A DNA stretch of 23,025 nucleotides, from positions 1-23,025 of the forward strand of contig CAWKZT010000015.1 of NCBI GenBank assembly GCA_963854565.1. Direction: 5' to 3'. Shown piece by piece: positions 6,780-14,767 of the stretch. This DNA comes from CAWKZT01 sp963854565. GTDB lineage: Bacteria > Actinomycetota > Acidimicrobiia > Acidimicrobiales > JAHEJN01. Position 1 is the first letter of the stretch; each line of letters begins with the position of its first letter. The notes below the pieces were generated by a model. It was not told where the DNA came from and did not search any database. It saw only the letters and a program-made list of their open reading frames with translations. The translations under genes were made by a program, and so were the position numbers.

Positions 6780-7516
6780 CCATCGAGGCCGACGTCGTTG
6801 CGCCCGATTCGTTCGAGGCGCTTTACCTGCAGCTGGGATACCGGTTCGCGGACGAGGCGTTGCTTAACCGAGCGTTGACTCATCGGTCCTGGTGTGCTGA
6901 GAACGAGGGCGAGTCCAACGAGCGGCTTGAGTTTCTCGGCGATTCGGTGCTTCAGTTGGCGGTCACCCGATTCCTGCACGAAGAATTGGACGACATGACT
7001 GAAGGGGAGATGTCCAAGATTCGGCAATCAGTGGTCTGCGCTAGCACGTTGGCCGAACTTGGTGTAGAGCTAGAGCTTGGCCGTCACATTAAGTTTGGTA
7101 AAAGCGAACTGTCCAGCGATGGACAGCAAAAGCCATCGATTTTGTCGGACTCCGTTGAAGCGGTGTTGGGCGCGATGTACATCGATGGAGGATTTGTACC
7201 GGCAAATGATCTCGTGCTGCGCCTTTTGACACCGCGCATGCATGAGGCGGCATCGGGTCCCGGCGCACGGGATTTCAAATCCCAGCTACAAGAATTAACG
7301 AATGGTCGTTTCGGCGTTCAACCGATGTATCAAGTAGTTGGCGAGGGTCCCGTTCACGCCATGATTTTCTCGGCTACGGTCACCGTCGGTGGCATCGACC
7401 GGGGCGCAGGCGTCGGTCGTAGTAAGAAAGAAGCGCAACAAGCGGCCGCGGCCGTAGCAATTTCGGCTTTACGCGAGAGCGTTGGCCCCACCAATTCTGA
7501 GAAAGATACAGCATGA
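6776..7516 (+). CDS. rnc: ribonuclease III, probable CTG start
   Basis: Endonuclease for double-stranded RNA, processing rRNA precursors and other structured RNAs. From CTG 6776 the numbering gives the signature NERLEFLGDS at 48-57, the acidic pair D125/E128 in DSVEAVLGA, and a dsRNA-binding domain at about 165-240 with GRSKKEAQQAAAAVAISAL. The nearest normal start, TTG 6860, would begin inside the first domain and lose LYLQLGYRFADEALL, which matches the conserved start of RNase III. No ATG, GTG or TTG occurs in frame between the upstream stop at 6719 and 6860. CTG 6776 overlaps the acpP TGA in the same 4-base manner as other junctions here; ATC 6782 is a less likely alternative. It overlaps the next gene by ATGA. 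Family certain, start inferred. Confidence 0.9.
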   Translation: MTIEADVVAPDSFEALYLQLGYRFADEALLNRALTHRSWCAENEGESNERLEFLGDSVLQLAVTRFLHEELDDMTEGEMSKIRQSVVCASTLAELGVELELGRHIKFGKSELSSDGQQKPSILSDSVEAVLGAMYIDGGFVPANDLVLRLLTPRMHEAASGPGARDFKSQLQELTNGRFGVQPMYQVVGEGPVHAMIFSATVTVGGIDRGAGVGRSKKEAQQAAAAVAISALRESVGPTNSEKDTA

Positions 7517-8349
7517 ACGAATTACCAGAGATCGAAACGTTACGCCGCGATCTCGAACGCGAGGTAATTGGTCGAAAGATCAAAGAAACTGATGTCTCGG
7601 TGCCAAGTGTTGTGTCGCGTTCGGGGAACCGTACGAAGTTTGGCACTGCGCTTGATGGTCAAAAAATTATCAGTATCGAGCGTCGTGCACTGACCTTGTT
7701 GTTCAATCTCGACAACGAGCATGTGTTGGTGGCCAAGATGGCCGGCAACGCAATGTTTCGCCGCAACGCCAACAAGGACGCCCAAGAAGACAGCACCACG
7801 GCGGTTATTACCTTTACTCAAGGTGGACAAATGCGCTTAGTCGACCCCAGCGGTCAAGCCGAAATGTTTGTTGTCCCATCCCAGGATTTTGATGAGCATG
7901 TCCCAGAGCTAGCCGAATTGGGACTCGACCCGGTTACCTCACCCATTGCTTGGAACGCTTTTGGGCACATGCTTATGGCCCAGTCCACCAAGCTAAAGAC
8001 CTTGCTACGAGACGAAGCGTTCATTGTCGGAATTGGCAGTATTTACAGCGACGAAATCTTGTTTCAAGCAGGCCTTCGTTACGACCGGAAATCCAACGAT
8101 CTTTCTTTACAAGAAATTCGCCGCTTGTATCGCGCCGTGGTTGAGGTCATGCATGATGCCATTAAGTACCGAGGGACGAGCCTCGAGGACGGAACCTATG
8201 TCGACGTGTTCGGTCAGCCAGGTATCTATCAGGATCACTTAAGCGTCTACGGCAAGCATGGTCAACTGTCGCCCCGTTCTCGCCGTCCGATTGTGCGTAC
8301 GAAATTCGCCAAGGAATGGACGTACTTCTGCGATCAGAGTCAGGTATAG
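7513..8349 (+). CDS. mutM: Fpg/MutM-family protein lacking catalytic residues
   Basis: The fold and locus are those of formamidopyrimidine-DNA glycosylase (rnc-mutM-smc order). Scaffold segments are well kept: ELPEIETLRRDLE at 3-15 and the helix-two-turn-helix region KTLLRDEAFIVGIG to SDEILFQAGLRYD (162-191), with GIGN changed to GIGS. Functional positions are altered. The catalytic proline after Met is Asn2; the active-site Lys of the usual RRGKYLLL is replaced (RRALTLLF, 58-65); DPRRFG, which holds the lesion-reading Arg/Phe, is DPSGQA (111-116); only C273 remains of four zinc-finger cysteines; and the zinc-finger Arg is Glu (KEWTYFC). The length of 278 residues is normal and the frame is intact. 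Base excision activity is therefore doubtful; DNA binding or another role is possible. Confidence 0.88.
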   Translation: MNELPEIETLRRDLEREVIGRKIKETDVSVPSVVSRSGNRTKFGTALDGQKIISIERRALTLLFNLDNEHVLVAKMAGNAMFRRNANKDAQEDSTTAVITFTQGGQMRLVDPSGQAEMFVVPSQDFDEHVPELAELGLDPVTSPIAWNAFGHMLMAQSTKLKTLLRDEAFIVGIGSIYSDEILFQAGLRYDRKSNDLSLQEIRRLYRAVVEVMHDAIKYRGTSLEDGTYVDVFGQPGIYQDHLSVYGKHGQLSPRSRRPIVRTKFAKEWTYFCDQSQV

Positions 8350-8402
8350 GCCTCGTCGAACGGTATAGCGAAAGAAATGTTGCTCTCGCCGTGTTTCGAA
8401 TG

Positions 8403-8417
8403 AGCGCGCGACGCGCT
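8403..8417. repeat. short inverted repeat upstream of smc
   Basis: AGCGCG (8403-8408) and CGCGCT (8412-8417) form a perfect 6-bp stem around CGA in the 90-bp gap before smc. No T-run follows, so it is not a clear terminator; it might mark the end of the acpP-mutM transcript or a regulatory site. Confidence 0.3.
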
Positions 8418-8439
8418 TGACCGTTAGGGTCGTTCTACC

Positions 8440-11400
8440 GTGTTTTTGAAGTCTCTTTCACTCAAGGGTTTTAAGTCGTTTGCCGATGCAACGACCCTCG
8501 ATCTCGAACCTGGTGTCACCGTCGTCGTGGGCCCTAACGGGTCCGGTAAGTCCAACGTTGTCGACGCCATTGCGTGGGTACTTGGTGCCCAAGCGCCCCG
8601 AGCCGTACGAGCGGCCAAGATGGAAGACATCATCTTCGCCGGAACAGAGAAACGTCCGGCGTTGGGTCGCGCCGAGGTATCCCTCACCATCGACAATGCG
8701 TCCAAGCTTTTGCCGATCGATTTTGAGGAAGTCACGCTTACGCGGACATTGTGGCGATCGGGCGACTCCGATTACGCCATCAACGGTGTGTCATGTCGCC
8801 TGCTCGATTTCCAGGAGTTGCTCTCCGACTCTGGTGTCGGACGACAACAGCATGTAATTGTGAGCCAAGGGCAAATCGATGCGGTACTCAATGCTCGTCC
8901 CGAAGAGCGGCGACTCATCATTGAAGAGGCCGCAGGTATTCTCAAGTTTCGTAAGCGCAAAGAAAAAGCCGAACGACGCCTGCTCGCTACCGAGGCCAAC
9001 CTCACCCGTGTGCAGGACTTGTTGCGAGAAGTTCGCCGTCAACTCCGTCCGCTCGAGCGTCAGGCCGACGCAGCACGCCGCCATGGCTCACTTGTCGATG
9101 AACTCGGCGGATTACAGATCTTTGCTGCGGGTCGCGACATTGCACAGCTCAAGGAGCGAACCGATAAACACCGCACTTCTAAGATCGAACTTCAACGGCG
9201 CGAATCCGAACTCGTCAAGACCCTGACCCAACTCGATCTCCAGGTCATGGAAGCCGAAGCACAACTCGGCGATTCCGGCGACGCCGGACTGGCTACTGCA
9301 CTAACCCGGTTCGAATCGTTGCGTGAACGGGCTAAGGGCGTTGCCGCAGTTTTGGCCGAACGGTTGGGTGGTCTGCAACGTGGCCGCGATGCCACCATCG
9401 ATACCGATGTCGTGTCATCGCTCGAAGCCGAGGCAGCACGAATTGCTACCGAACTGGCCCAGGTAACGGAGCAAGCGAACAACTTGGTTCCCGATGCCCA
9501 GCGCCTCGAGACAGCCGAGGCCGAACTCGCCGAAGAACGCGAGCGTTTCAGCAACGAATGGGGCGATGGTTCGCAGCCGGTCACCAGCGGAGCGGCAGCC
9601 GAGGTGCGTGGCGAGCTTACGGCGGTGCTGCAATCGTTGGAGCGGGCCAACTCTGAGAACGAACGCCTGATGGACCGCAAAACACAACTGGTTGCTCGTG
9701 GTCCGGAAACCGAGAGCAAGCTGGCCCGATTCGTGGCCGAATGCGGAGAACTTGTCGAGCGTCAAGATGTGGTCGAAGCTTCGCTGCTCGAAGCAGTCGA
9801 TGCCCGTTCTGCTGCTTCGGATCAGCTCGATAATGCCCGACGCCAGCTTGCAGATGCGGAACGCGAACGCGACTCATGGACGACTCGGTCCGACGCACTT
9901 GCCTTGGCGCTCGATGAAGCGCGGTCAAATTCTGGACTTAGCTCTATTGAATCCATTGATGGTGTAATGGGTACGTTGCTCGACCTTGTCGAGGTAGACG
10001 ACGGTTGGAGCGAAGCGTTCGAGGCGGCGGCTGGTGATGCAGTAACAGCCGTTGTCGTTGCAGATCGTGATGTCGGACGCCAAGCAATCGACGCATTGCT
10101 CGTTGGCGACGCCAGTGGTGTCGTGCTTGCCCTAGCTGACGCTGGCCCTGCTCAGTCGCCGATTTCGGGCGGCGAGTCGGTCCGAGCGCACGTCCGCGGC
10201 ACTGTTGTTGGTCTGGATGCTGTTCTCGATGCATTGGTTGGTTCGACCGTTGCCGTTGATGACTGGGCCGTTGCCGTTGATCTAGCGCTCGACAACCCTG
10301 GCGTAACCGTTGTAACTCGTGACGGTGGCCGCTTCAGCCCTACGGGATGGCGAGTTGGTTCGCCGAAGACCGGCGCAACCGGGGCAGCTCTTGAAGAGTC
10401 GGTACAAAAGGCCGAGACCGCCATAGCGGCCGTCGACCATGCCCGCGAGGTTGTTGTTACCGCCGAAGCAGCCATGTCGGCTACCCGCAGTGCCGCCAAT
10501 GATGCCGAACGTGAAAAGGCGCAAATAATTCGTGGGCTCACCACCGCTACGAGTGAGCAAGGTAACGCTGAACGTCACCAGCGTGAGGCCGCTATCGAAC
10601 TCGAAGGCATCGATCGCCATATAGCGGAGACCGGCGATCGCCTCGAACGCGATCGTAGCCGTAGTGCCCAGTTGCAACAGATCCTTCCTTCGCTCGAAGC
10701 CGACGATATGGATCAGGCCGAACGTGGCCGACAGCTCTCGTTATTTCGTTCCCGTTTACAACAACGTGCTGACGCTGTAGGCACCTTGCGCCGCGACCTC
10801 GAAGTTCGTGCCGCTGGTGTCGACGAGCGCACAGCGTTGCTCCAAAGCCGCCAAACTGAAGTCGAGTCCCGGTTGGTTCGTTTCGAACACGAACGGGCCA
10901 ATTCAGCAATTCGTCGAGTGGACATCGACCGCCGTCTGGTCTTGGCCCGGACGCTCGCAGACGAACTTGCCGACAATCGCACCACCATCGAATCCGAACT
11001 GCAGACGTTGCGCGCCTCACACCGCCGACAGTCCGATTCTGCTCGATCAGCGGCTCAGTCCCTTGATCAGTTGCGGCGCGAACGGTCTGCTTCGGAGCGC
11101 GCTCTTCAAGAAACACGCGCCGAGTTACAGAAGGTAGAAATTGGTGGTGCCGAGTCCACATTGCGCCTCGAAGCAGCCGTCGAGTCTCTACGGCGCGATC
11201 ACGACAAGTCACCCCAACAGGCCATGAATTCGATATGTCCCGAACTTGACGAGAACACGACGGTGCCCGGCCGCACCCGCGAACTCGAACGCGAGCTTCG
11301 CTTAATGGGCCCCATCAATCCTCTGGCGTTGCAAGAGTACGAGACGCTCAGCGAACGGCACGACTTTCTCAAGACTCAACTCGACGATGTGCGTTCCAGC

Positions 11401-11916
11401 CGCCGAGAAATGAACAAGGTCATCCGGGCCGTCGACGAGGAAATCGTTAACGTGTTCTCCGCAGCGTACGCCGATGTATCGGAGAATTTCACAAAACTGT
11501 TCACCACATTGTTCCCCGGCGGCAAGGGGTCGATCAGACTGACTGACCCAAGCAACTTGCTAGAAGCCGGAGTTGAGATCAGTGCCCGCCCAGGTGGCAA
11601 GAACATCAAGAAGCTTTCACTCCTCTCGGGTGGCGAGCGTTCGCTTACCGCTTTGGCCTTTTTGTTTGCGGTTTTCCGCAGCCGTCCATCCCCGTTCTAT
11701 GTGATGGACGAAGTCGAGGCTGCCCTCGACGACGTCAACCTGCATCGCTTTCTCGGCTTGGTCGACGAGTTCCGCGGCGAAGCTCAGTTGATGATCGTCA
11801 GCCACCAGAAACGCACCATGGAAGCGGCCGACTGCCTCTACGGCGTCAGTATGAAACCGGGCGGGTCCAGCAAGGTACTGAGTGAGCGGGCTGCCGTCGA
11901 AGCAACTATTGCGTAG
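8440..11916 (+). CDS. smc: chromosome segregation protein SMC
   Basis: ATPase that loops and condenses chromosomal DNA as a dimer, normally with ScpA and ScpB (not in this window). Walker A is GPNGSGKS (31-38). Long coiled-coil arms run about 165-495 and 650-990. The hinge is at about 499-650. The C-terminal head has LSGGERSLTALAFLFAVFR from 1062 and Walker B FYVMDEVEAALDD (about 1086-1098). The length of 1158 residues is typical. GTG 8440 has AGGG at 8426-8429, and the protein begins with the family-typical FLKSLSLKGFKSFA. The position after mutM matches mycobacteria. The last 11 bases overlap the convergent EamA gene. Confidence 0.97.
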   Translation: MFLKSLSLKGFKSFADATTLDLEPGVTVVVGPNGSGKSNVVDAIAWVLGAQAPRAVRAAKMEDIIFAGTEKRPALGRAEVSLTIDNASKLLPIDFEEVTLTRTLWRSGDSDYAINGVSCRLLDFQELLSDSGVGRQQHVIVSQGQIDAVLNARPEERRLIIEEAAGILKFRKRKEKAERRLLATEANLTRVQDLLREVRRQLRPLERQADAARRHGSLVDELGGLQIFAAGRDIAQLKERTDKHRTSKIELQRRESELVKTLTQLDLQVMEAEAQLGDSGDAGLATALTRFESLRERAKGVAAVLAERLGGLQRGRDATIDTDVVSSLEAEAARIATELAQVTEQANNLVPDAQRLETAEAELAEERERFSNEWGDGSQPVTSGAAAEVRGELTAVLQSLERANSENERLMDRKTQLVARGPETESKLARFVAECGELVERQDVVEASLLEAVDARSAASDQLDNARRQLADAERERDSWTTRSDALALALDEARSNSGLSSIESIDGVMGTLLDLVEVDDGWSEAFEAAAGDAVTAVVVADRDVGRQAIDALLVGDASGVVLALADAGPAQSPISGGESVRAHVRGTVVGLDAVLDALVGSTVAVDDWAVAVDLALDNPGVTVVTRDGGRFSPTGWRVGSPKTGATGAALEESVQKAETAIAAVDHAREVVVTAEAAMSATRSAANDAEREKAQIIRGLTTATSEQGNAERHQREAAIELEGIDRHIAETGDRLERDRSRSAQLQQILPSLEADDMDQAERGRQLSLFRSRLQQRADAVGTLRRDLEVRAAGVDERTALLQSRQTEVESRLVRFEHERANSAIRRVDIDRRLVLARTLADELADNRTTIESELQTLRASHRRQSDSARSAAQSLDQLRRERSASERALQETRAELQKVEIGGAESTLRLEAAVESLRRDHDKSPQQAMNSICPELDENTTVPGRTRELERELRLMGPINPLALQEYETLSERHDFLKTQLDDVRSSRREMNKVIRAVDEEIVNVFSAAYADVSENFTKLFTTLFPGGKGSIRLTDPSNLLEAGVEISARPGGKNIKKLSLLSGGERSLTALAFLFAVFRSRPSPFYVMDEVEAALDDVNLHRFLGLVDEFRGEAQLMIVSHQKRTMEAADCLYGVSMKPGGSSKVLSERAAVEATIA

Positions 11917-12829
11917 CGTTGCGTTGGATCAACCGCGGCACAACTTGCACTCCGACGATAGCGCTGAACATAAATCCGATTCCGACATAGCCCTTGTCGG
12001 TTAGTATTTCGTCCAGAAATATCGCGCCAAAAAGGGCTGCAAATAGCGCTTCGGAGGACAGAAGAATTGCGGCGTCTGCCTCCCGTGTGTACCGCTGACC
12101 TACCGCCATCAACGTGAAGGCCAGCCCTCCGGCGACTAATCCGGCGTAGAGGATGGGCACGGCTGTGTCGGCAATGCGACCCAGATCAAATTTGGGTTCA
12201 ATTTCTTGCGTCCTCGACACAGCAGTGAAGATGAGATAGCCGCCAAGAGAAAGAACGGCCGTGACCCCGAATTGAATGGTAGCAATGGCCACTGGACGCT
12301 GGAGTCTCTGGACGGTTCGGCCCAACATGATGAGATGCACAGCAGCGAAGAACGCGCCAACCAGGATCATCCAATCACCCCACGTAAGACTTTCGAAGCC
12401 GCCATCGCCTAGGAGGTAGATCCCGATGGTGGCGAGTAATGCCGCGGGCCAGATGATCCAGTGCTGGTATTCGCGGAACCACACCAAGATAATGATTGGA
12501 ACAATCACAACGTAGAGACCGGTAAGAAACCCGGCACTGGTCACAGTGGTAGCGGTGATGCCAACTTGTTGCATGGCCATGGGAATGAAAAAGAAGAATC
12601 CAAGGCGCACAATTCGTAACAGGTCAGCCCGTGTAAATGGAGGGGGTGTTGTGTCGCGTCGTCGTTCGAGCAACGCAAACGGTGCGACCGCGCCAGCAGC
12701 AAGGGTAAAGCGCAAGGCCATAAAGGTCATTGGCCCAATGTTGTCCATGGCGCTTTGTTGAGCCACAAATCCCATGCCCCAAATGATTCCGGCAAAAAGC
12801 AGGAGCAAGTTCCCGGAGCGGCGTGACAT
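11906..12829 (-). CDS. EamA/DMT-superfamily transporter
   Basis: 307-residue integral membrane protein with about ten hydrophobic helices arranged as two EamA repeats. The first begins LLLLFAGIIWGMGFVAQQSA (8-27), and the second follows the central loop after DGGFESLTWGDW. The late segment AILLSSEALFAALFGAIFLDEIL (about 259-281) has the SEP/E-type end common in drug/metabolite transporters. The substrate is unknown; family members export amino acids and other metabolites. It starts 40 bases after the VWA gene on the same strand, so it may be the last gene of that operon, and it overlaps the smc end by 11 bases. No clear SD precedes ATG 12829. Confidence 0.9.
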   Translation of the reverse strand: MSRRSGNLLLLFAGIIWGMGFVAQQSAMDNIGPMTFMALRFTLAAGAVAPFALLERRRDTTPPPFTRADLLRIVRLGFFFFIPMAMQQVGITATTVTSAGFLTGLYVVIVPIIILVWFREYQHWIIWPAALLATIGIYLLGDGGFESLTWGDWMILVGAFFAAVHLIMLGRTVQRLQRPVAIATIQFGVTAVLSLGGYLIFTAVSRTQEIEPKFDLGRIADTAVPILYAGLVAGGLAFTLMAVGQRYTREADAAILLSSEALFAALFGAIFLDEILTDKGYVGIGFMFSAIVGVQVVPRLIQRNATQ

Positions 12830-12869
12830 TTGGCTAATTCTACGCCCGGTAGAGCACCGTTGCGGCTCG

Positions 12870-13820
12870 TTATGGCAAGCGTGAGAACCAGAGCAGACTG
12901 GTGGCCGAAGTTGCCAGCAACAGCAATAACGCCGGTCCGATGAACCACAAAATGATCTCTTGCTGTTCCTCTTCGAAGCCGATGCTGCTCCCGAGATCGG
13001 CGTAGATCGCTTCGAGCTCAGACGTTGAGGCGGCTGCGAAGAACTGCCCGCCGGTTCCTTCAGCTATTTTGGCGAGCGCATCGTGGTCAACAGGAACCTC
13101 GATGAGGCCTTCGCCGGGCACATCAATGACGCCGTTGCGAGTGCCGAAGGCAATAGTCGAGACGGAGACACCGGCATTGCGAGCAGCCTCAACGGCTAGT
13201 GCGTCGGGGCGTCCGACCGTGGTCATCCCATCGGACATCAACACAATGCGAGCGGGTGGGGGCGTCCCATATGCGTCGGGAAGTTGGGCGCTAATAGTTT
13301 GCAGGCTGGCAAAGATGGCCTCGCCAATGGCAGTGGCTTCACCGAGTTCGAGTGAATCGATAGCGGAATTGATGGCAGCGCGGTTGAGCGTCGGAGCAAC
13401 ACGAACGTTGGCAATGCCATGAAAGCTGACCAGTCCGATGTTGATGCGCCCCGGAACCGTCTCGAGAAATGCCTCAGCGGCAATCTTGGCGCCCGCTATT
13501 CGACTGGGAATGACGTCGGCGGCATCCATTGACAACGACGTATCGATAGCCAAAATGACCGTGGCGCGTTCGCGGGCGACATCAGTGGCACGGGCCGGTC
13601 GCGCAAAGCCGACGACGCTTAGGGCGGCAGCCAACAAGAACAACACGGCAGGCACATGGCGGCGAAACCCAGGACTATTGGGTGCCACAGATTCGAGCAA
13701 CTCGATGTTGGTGAAGCGCAGAGAATAGGTTTGGCGTCGTCGTTGCATGACGATATAGATAACGGCCACCGCAAGCACGACGAGGAGTAGCAGGAGTCGC
13801 CAAGGGTCGAGAAATGTCAT
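12870..13820 (-). CDS. VWA-domain membrane protein, BatA-like
   Basis: 316 residues. Two N-terminal membrane helices (about 7-25 and 55-73) flank a short loop, then a von Willebrand A domain with a complete MIDAS start D93-x-S95-x-S97 in AIDTSLSMDAAD, and a C-terminal helix (about 288-310). This is the BatA/Bat architecture, with the VWA domain outside the membrane binding a metal ion. It overlaps the DUF58 gene by ATGA and completes a MoxR-DUF58-VWA set. Such sets are thought to act as chaperone-like systems for envelope or metalloenzyme assembly; the client here is unknown. No BatB, BatD or other Bat genes accompany it. Confidence 0.9.
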   Translation of the reverse strand: MTFLDPWRLLLLLVVLAVAVIYIVMQRRRQTYSLRFTNIELLESVAPNSPGFRRHVPAVLFLLAAALSVVGFARPARATDVARERATVILAIDTSLSMDAADVIPSRIAGAKIAAEAFLETVPGRINIGLVSFHGIANVRVAPTLNRAAINSAIDSLELGEATAIGEAIFASLQTISAQLPDAYGTPPPARIVLMSDGMTTVGRPDALAVEAARNAGVSVSTIAFGTRNGVIDVPGEGLIEVPVDHDALAKIAEGTGGQFFAAASTSELEAIYADLGSSIGFEEEQQEIILWFIGPALLLLLATSATSLLWFSRLP

Positions 13821-14767
13821 CGCCCTACCCTGCCCCGTGCGGCGCCGCGGGAACGACGTAGTGCCACGAACCGGGCTAGTTCGAGAATCCAGTCTTCGTC
13901 GGTTCGCAGAATGAGGTGTTCGGCACCCGAAGCGCGGATGTCGGCGGCAATTTGTGCTCGTTGTTCTTGGGCAGCGGCGGCGTAGCGGTCGCGGACTTTG
14001 GCGTTACCGGTTGCGACGTCAATCGACCGTCCGGTCGACGGATCGATGAGGGAGAGAACCCCAACGTCGGGAAGTTCGAGCTCGCGCGGGTCGAGTATCT
14101 CGATAGCGAGAACCTCGTGACGAAGGGACAATCGTCGGAGGCCTTCTTTCCAGGCATCGTCACCGAGAAAGTCGGAAATGTAGACAACTAAACCCCGAAA
14201 CCTGCGGCTAATTGCTTGGGCTCTGGCGAAGCTCAGCGCCAGATCGGGGACACTTCCTTCGATCCGGGGAGCGGTGGCAATTCGGTCGAGAATTGCGAGC
14301 AAGTGAGTACGGCCACTACGTGGCGGAATAGCGACGACTTCGCCCGGTAGAGCGAGGACTGCCCCGACACGGTTTCCTAGCTTGGAGGTGAGTAATCCTA
14401 CGGCAGCCGCTGCTGCGAGGGAAAGGTCGCGCTTTTCATATCGGGCCGTCCCAAAATCCAGACTCGGAGAGAGGTCGACGAGCAGGTGAGTTTCGAGTTC
14501 GCGATCGGCGACAGATTGCCGTACGTACACCTCTTGGGTGCGAGCGGTGACGTTCCAGTCGATTCGGCGGACGTCATCGCCGGGAACATACCGTCGGGTT
14601 TCGCCTGGCTCAGAACCATGTCCGGGGACAAGTCCGAGGTGGTCTCCGTGCAACATGCCATCGAGCTTCACTACAACATCAAGCTCTAGCCGGCGAAGCA
14701 GTTCGCGCGTTCCTGAGGCACCAGCAAGACCTAAACGGGCCGGTTGCGGGGTGGCCGGTTGGCTCAT
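13817..14767 (-). CDS. DUF58 domain protein
   Basis: 316-residue soluble protein. The family motif GETRRYVPGDDVRRIDWN, followed by VYVRQSVADRELETHLLVDLS, is clear near residues 56-98. The C-terminal half is a degenerate VWA-like fold (VDLSPSLDFG), consistent with DUF58 members that pair with MoxR ATPases. It lies between the MoxR and VWA genes with 4-base overlaps at both ends, so the three are surely one transcript and probably one complex. There is no membrane segment, unlike longer DUF58 proteins. The biochemical role of the family is not established. Confidence 0.92.
   Translation of the reverse strand: MSQPATPQPARLGLAGASGTRELLRRLELDVVVKLDGMLHGDHLGLVPGHGSEPGETRRYVPGDDVRRIDWNVTARTQEVYVRQSVADRELETHLLVDLSPSLDFGTARYEKRDLSLAAAAAVGLLTSKLGNRVGAVLALPGEVVAIPPRSGRTHLLAILDRIATAPRIEGSVPDLALSFARAQAISRRFRGLVVYISDFLGDDAWKEGLRRLSLRHEVLAIEILDPRELELPDVGVLSLIDPSTGRSIDVATGNAKVRDRYAAAAQEQRAQIAADIRASGAEHLILRTDEDWILELARFVALRRSRGAARGRVGR

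Noticed and set aside
10592..11212. Long minus-strand open frame (about 206 codons) inside smc
   Set aside because: It lies wholly within strong SMC coding sequence, is Arg-rich low-complexity in translation, and has no family motifs; typical antisense shadow in a GC-rich gene.
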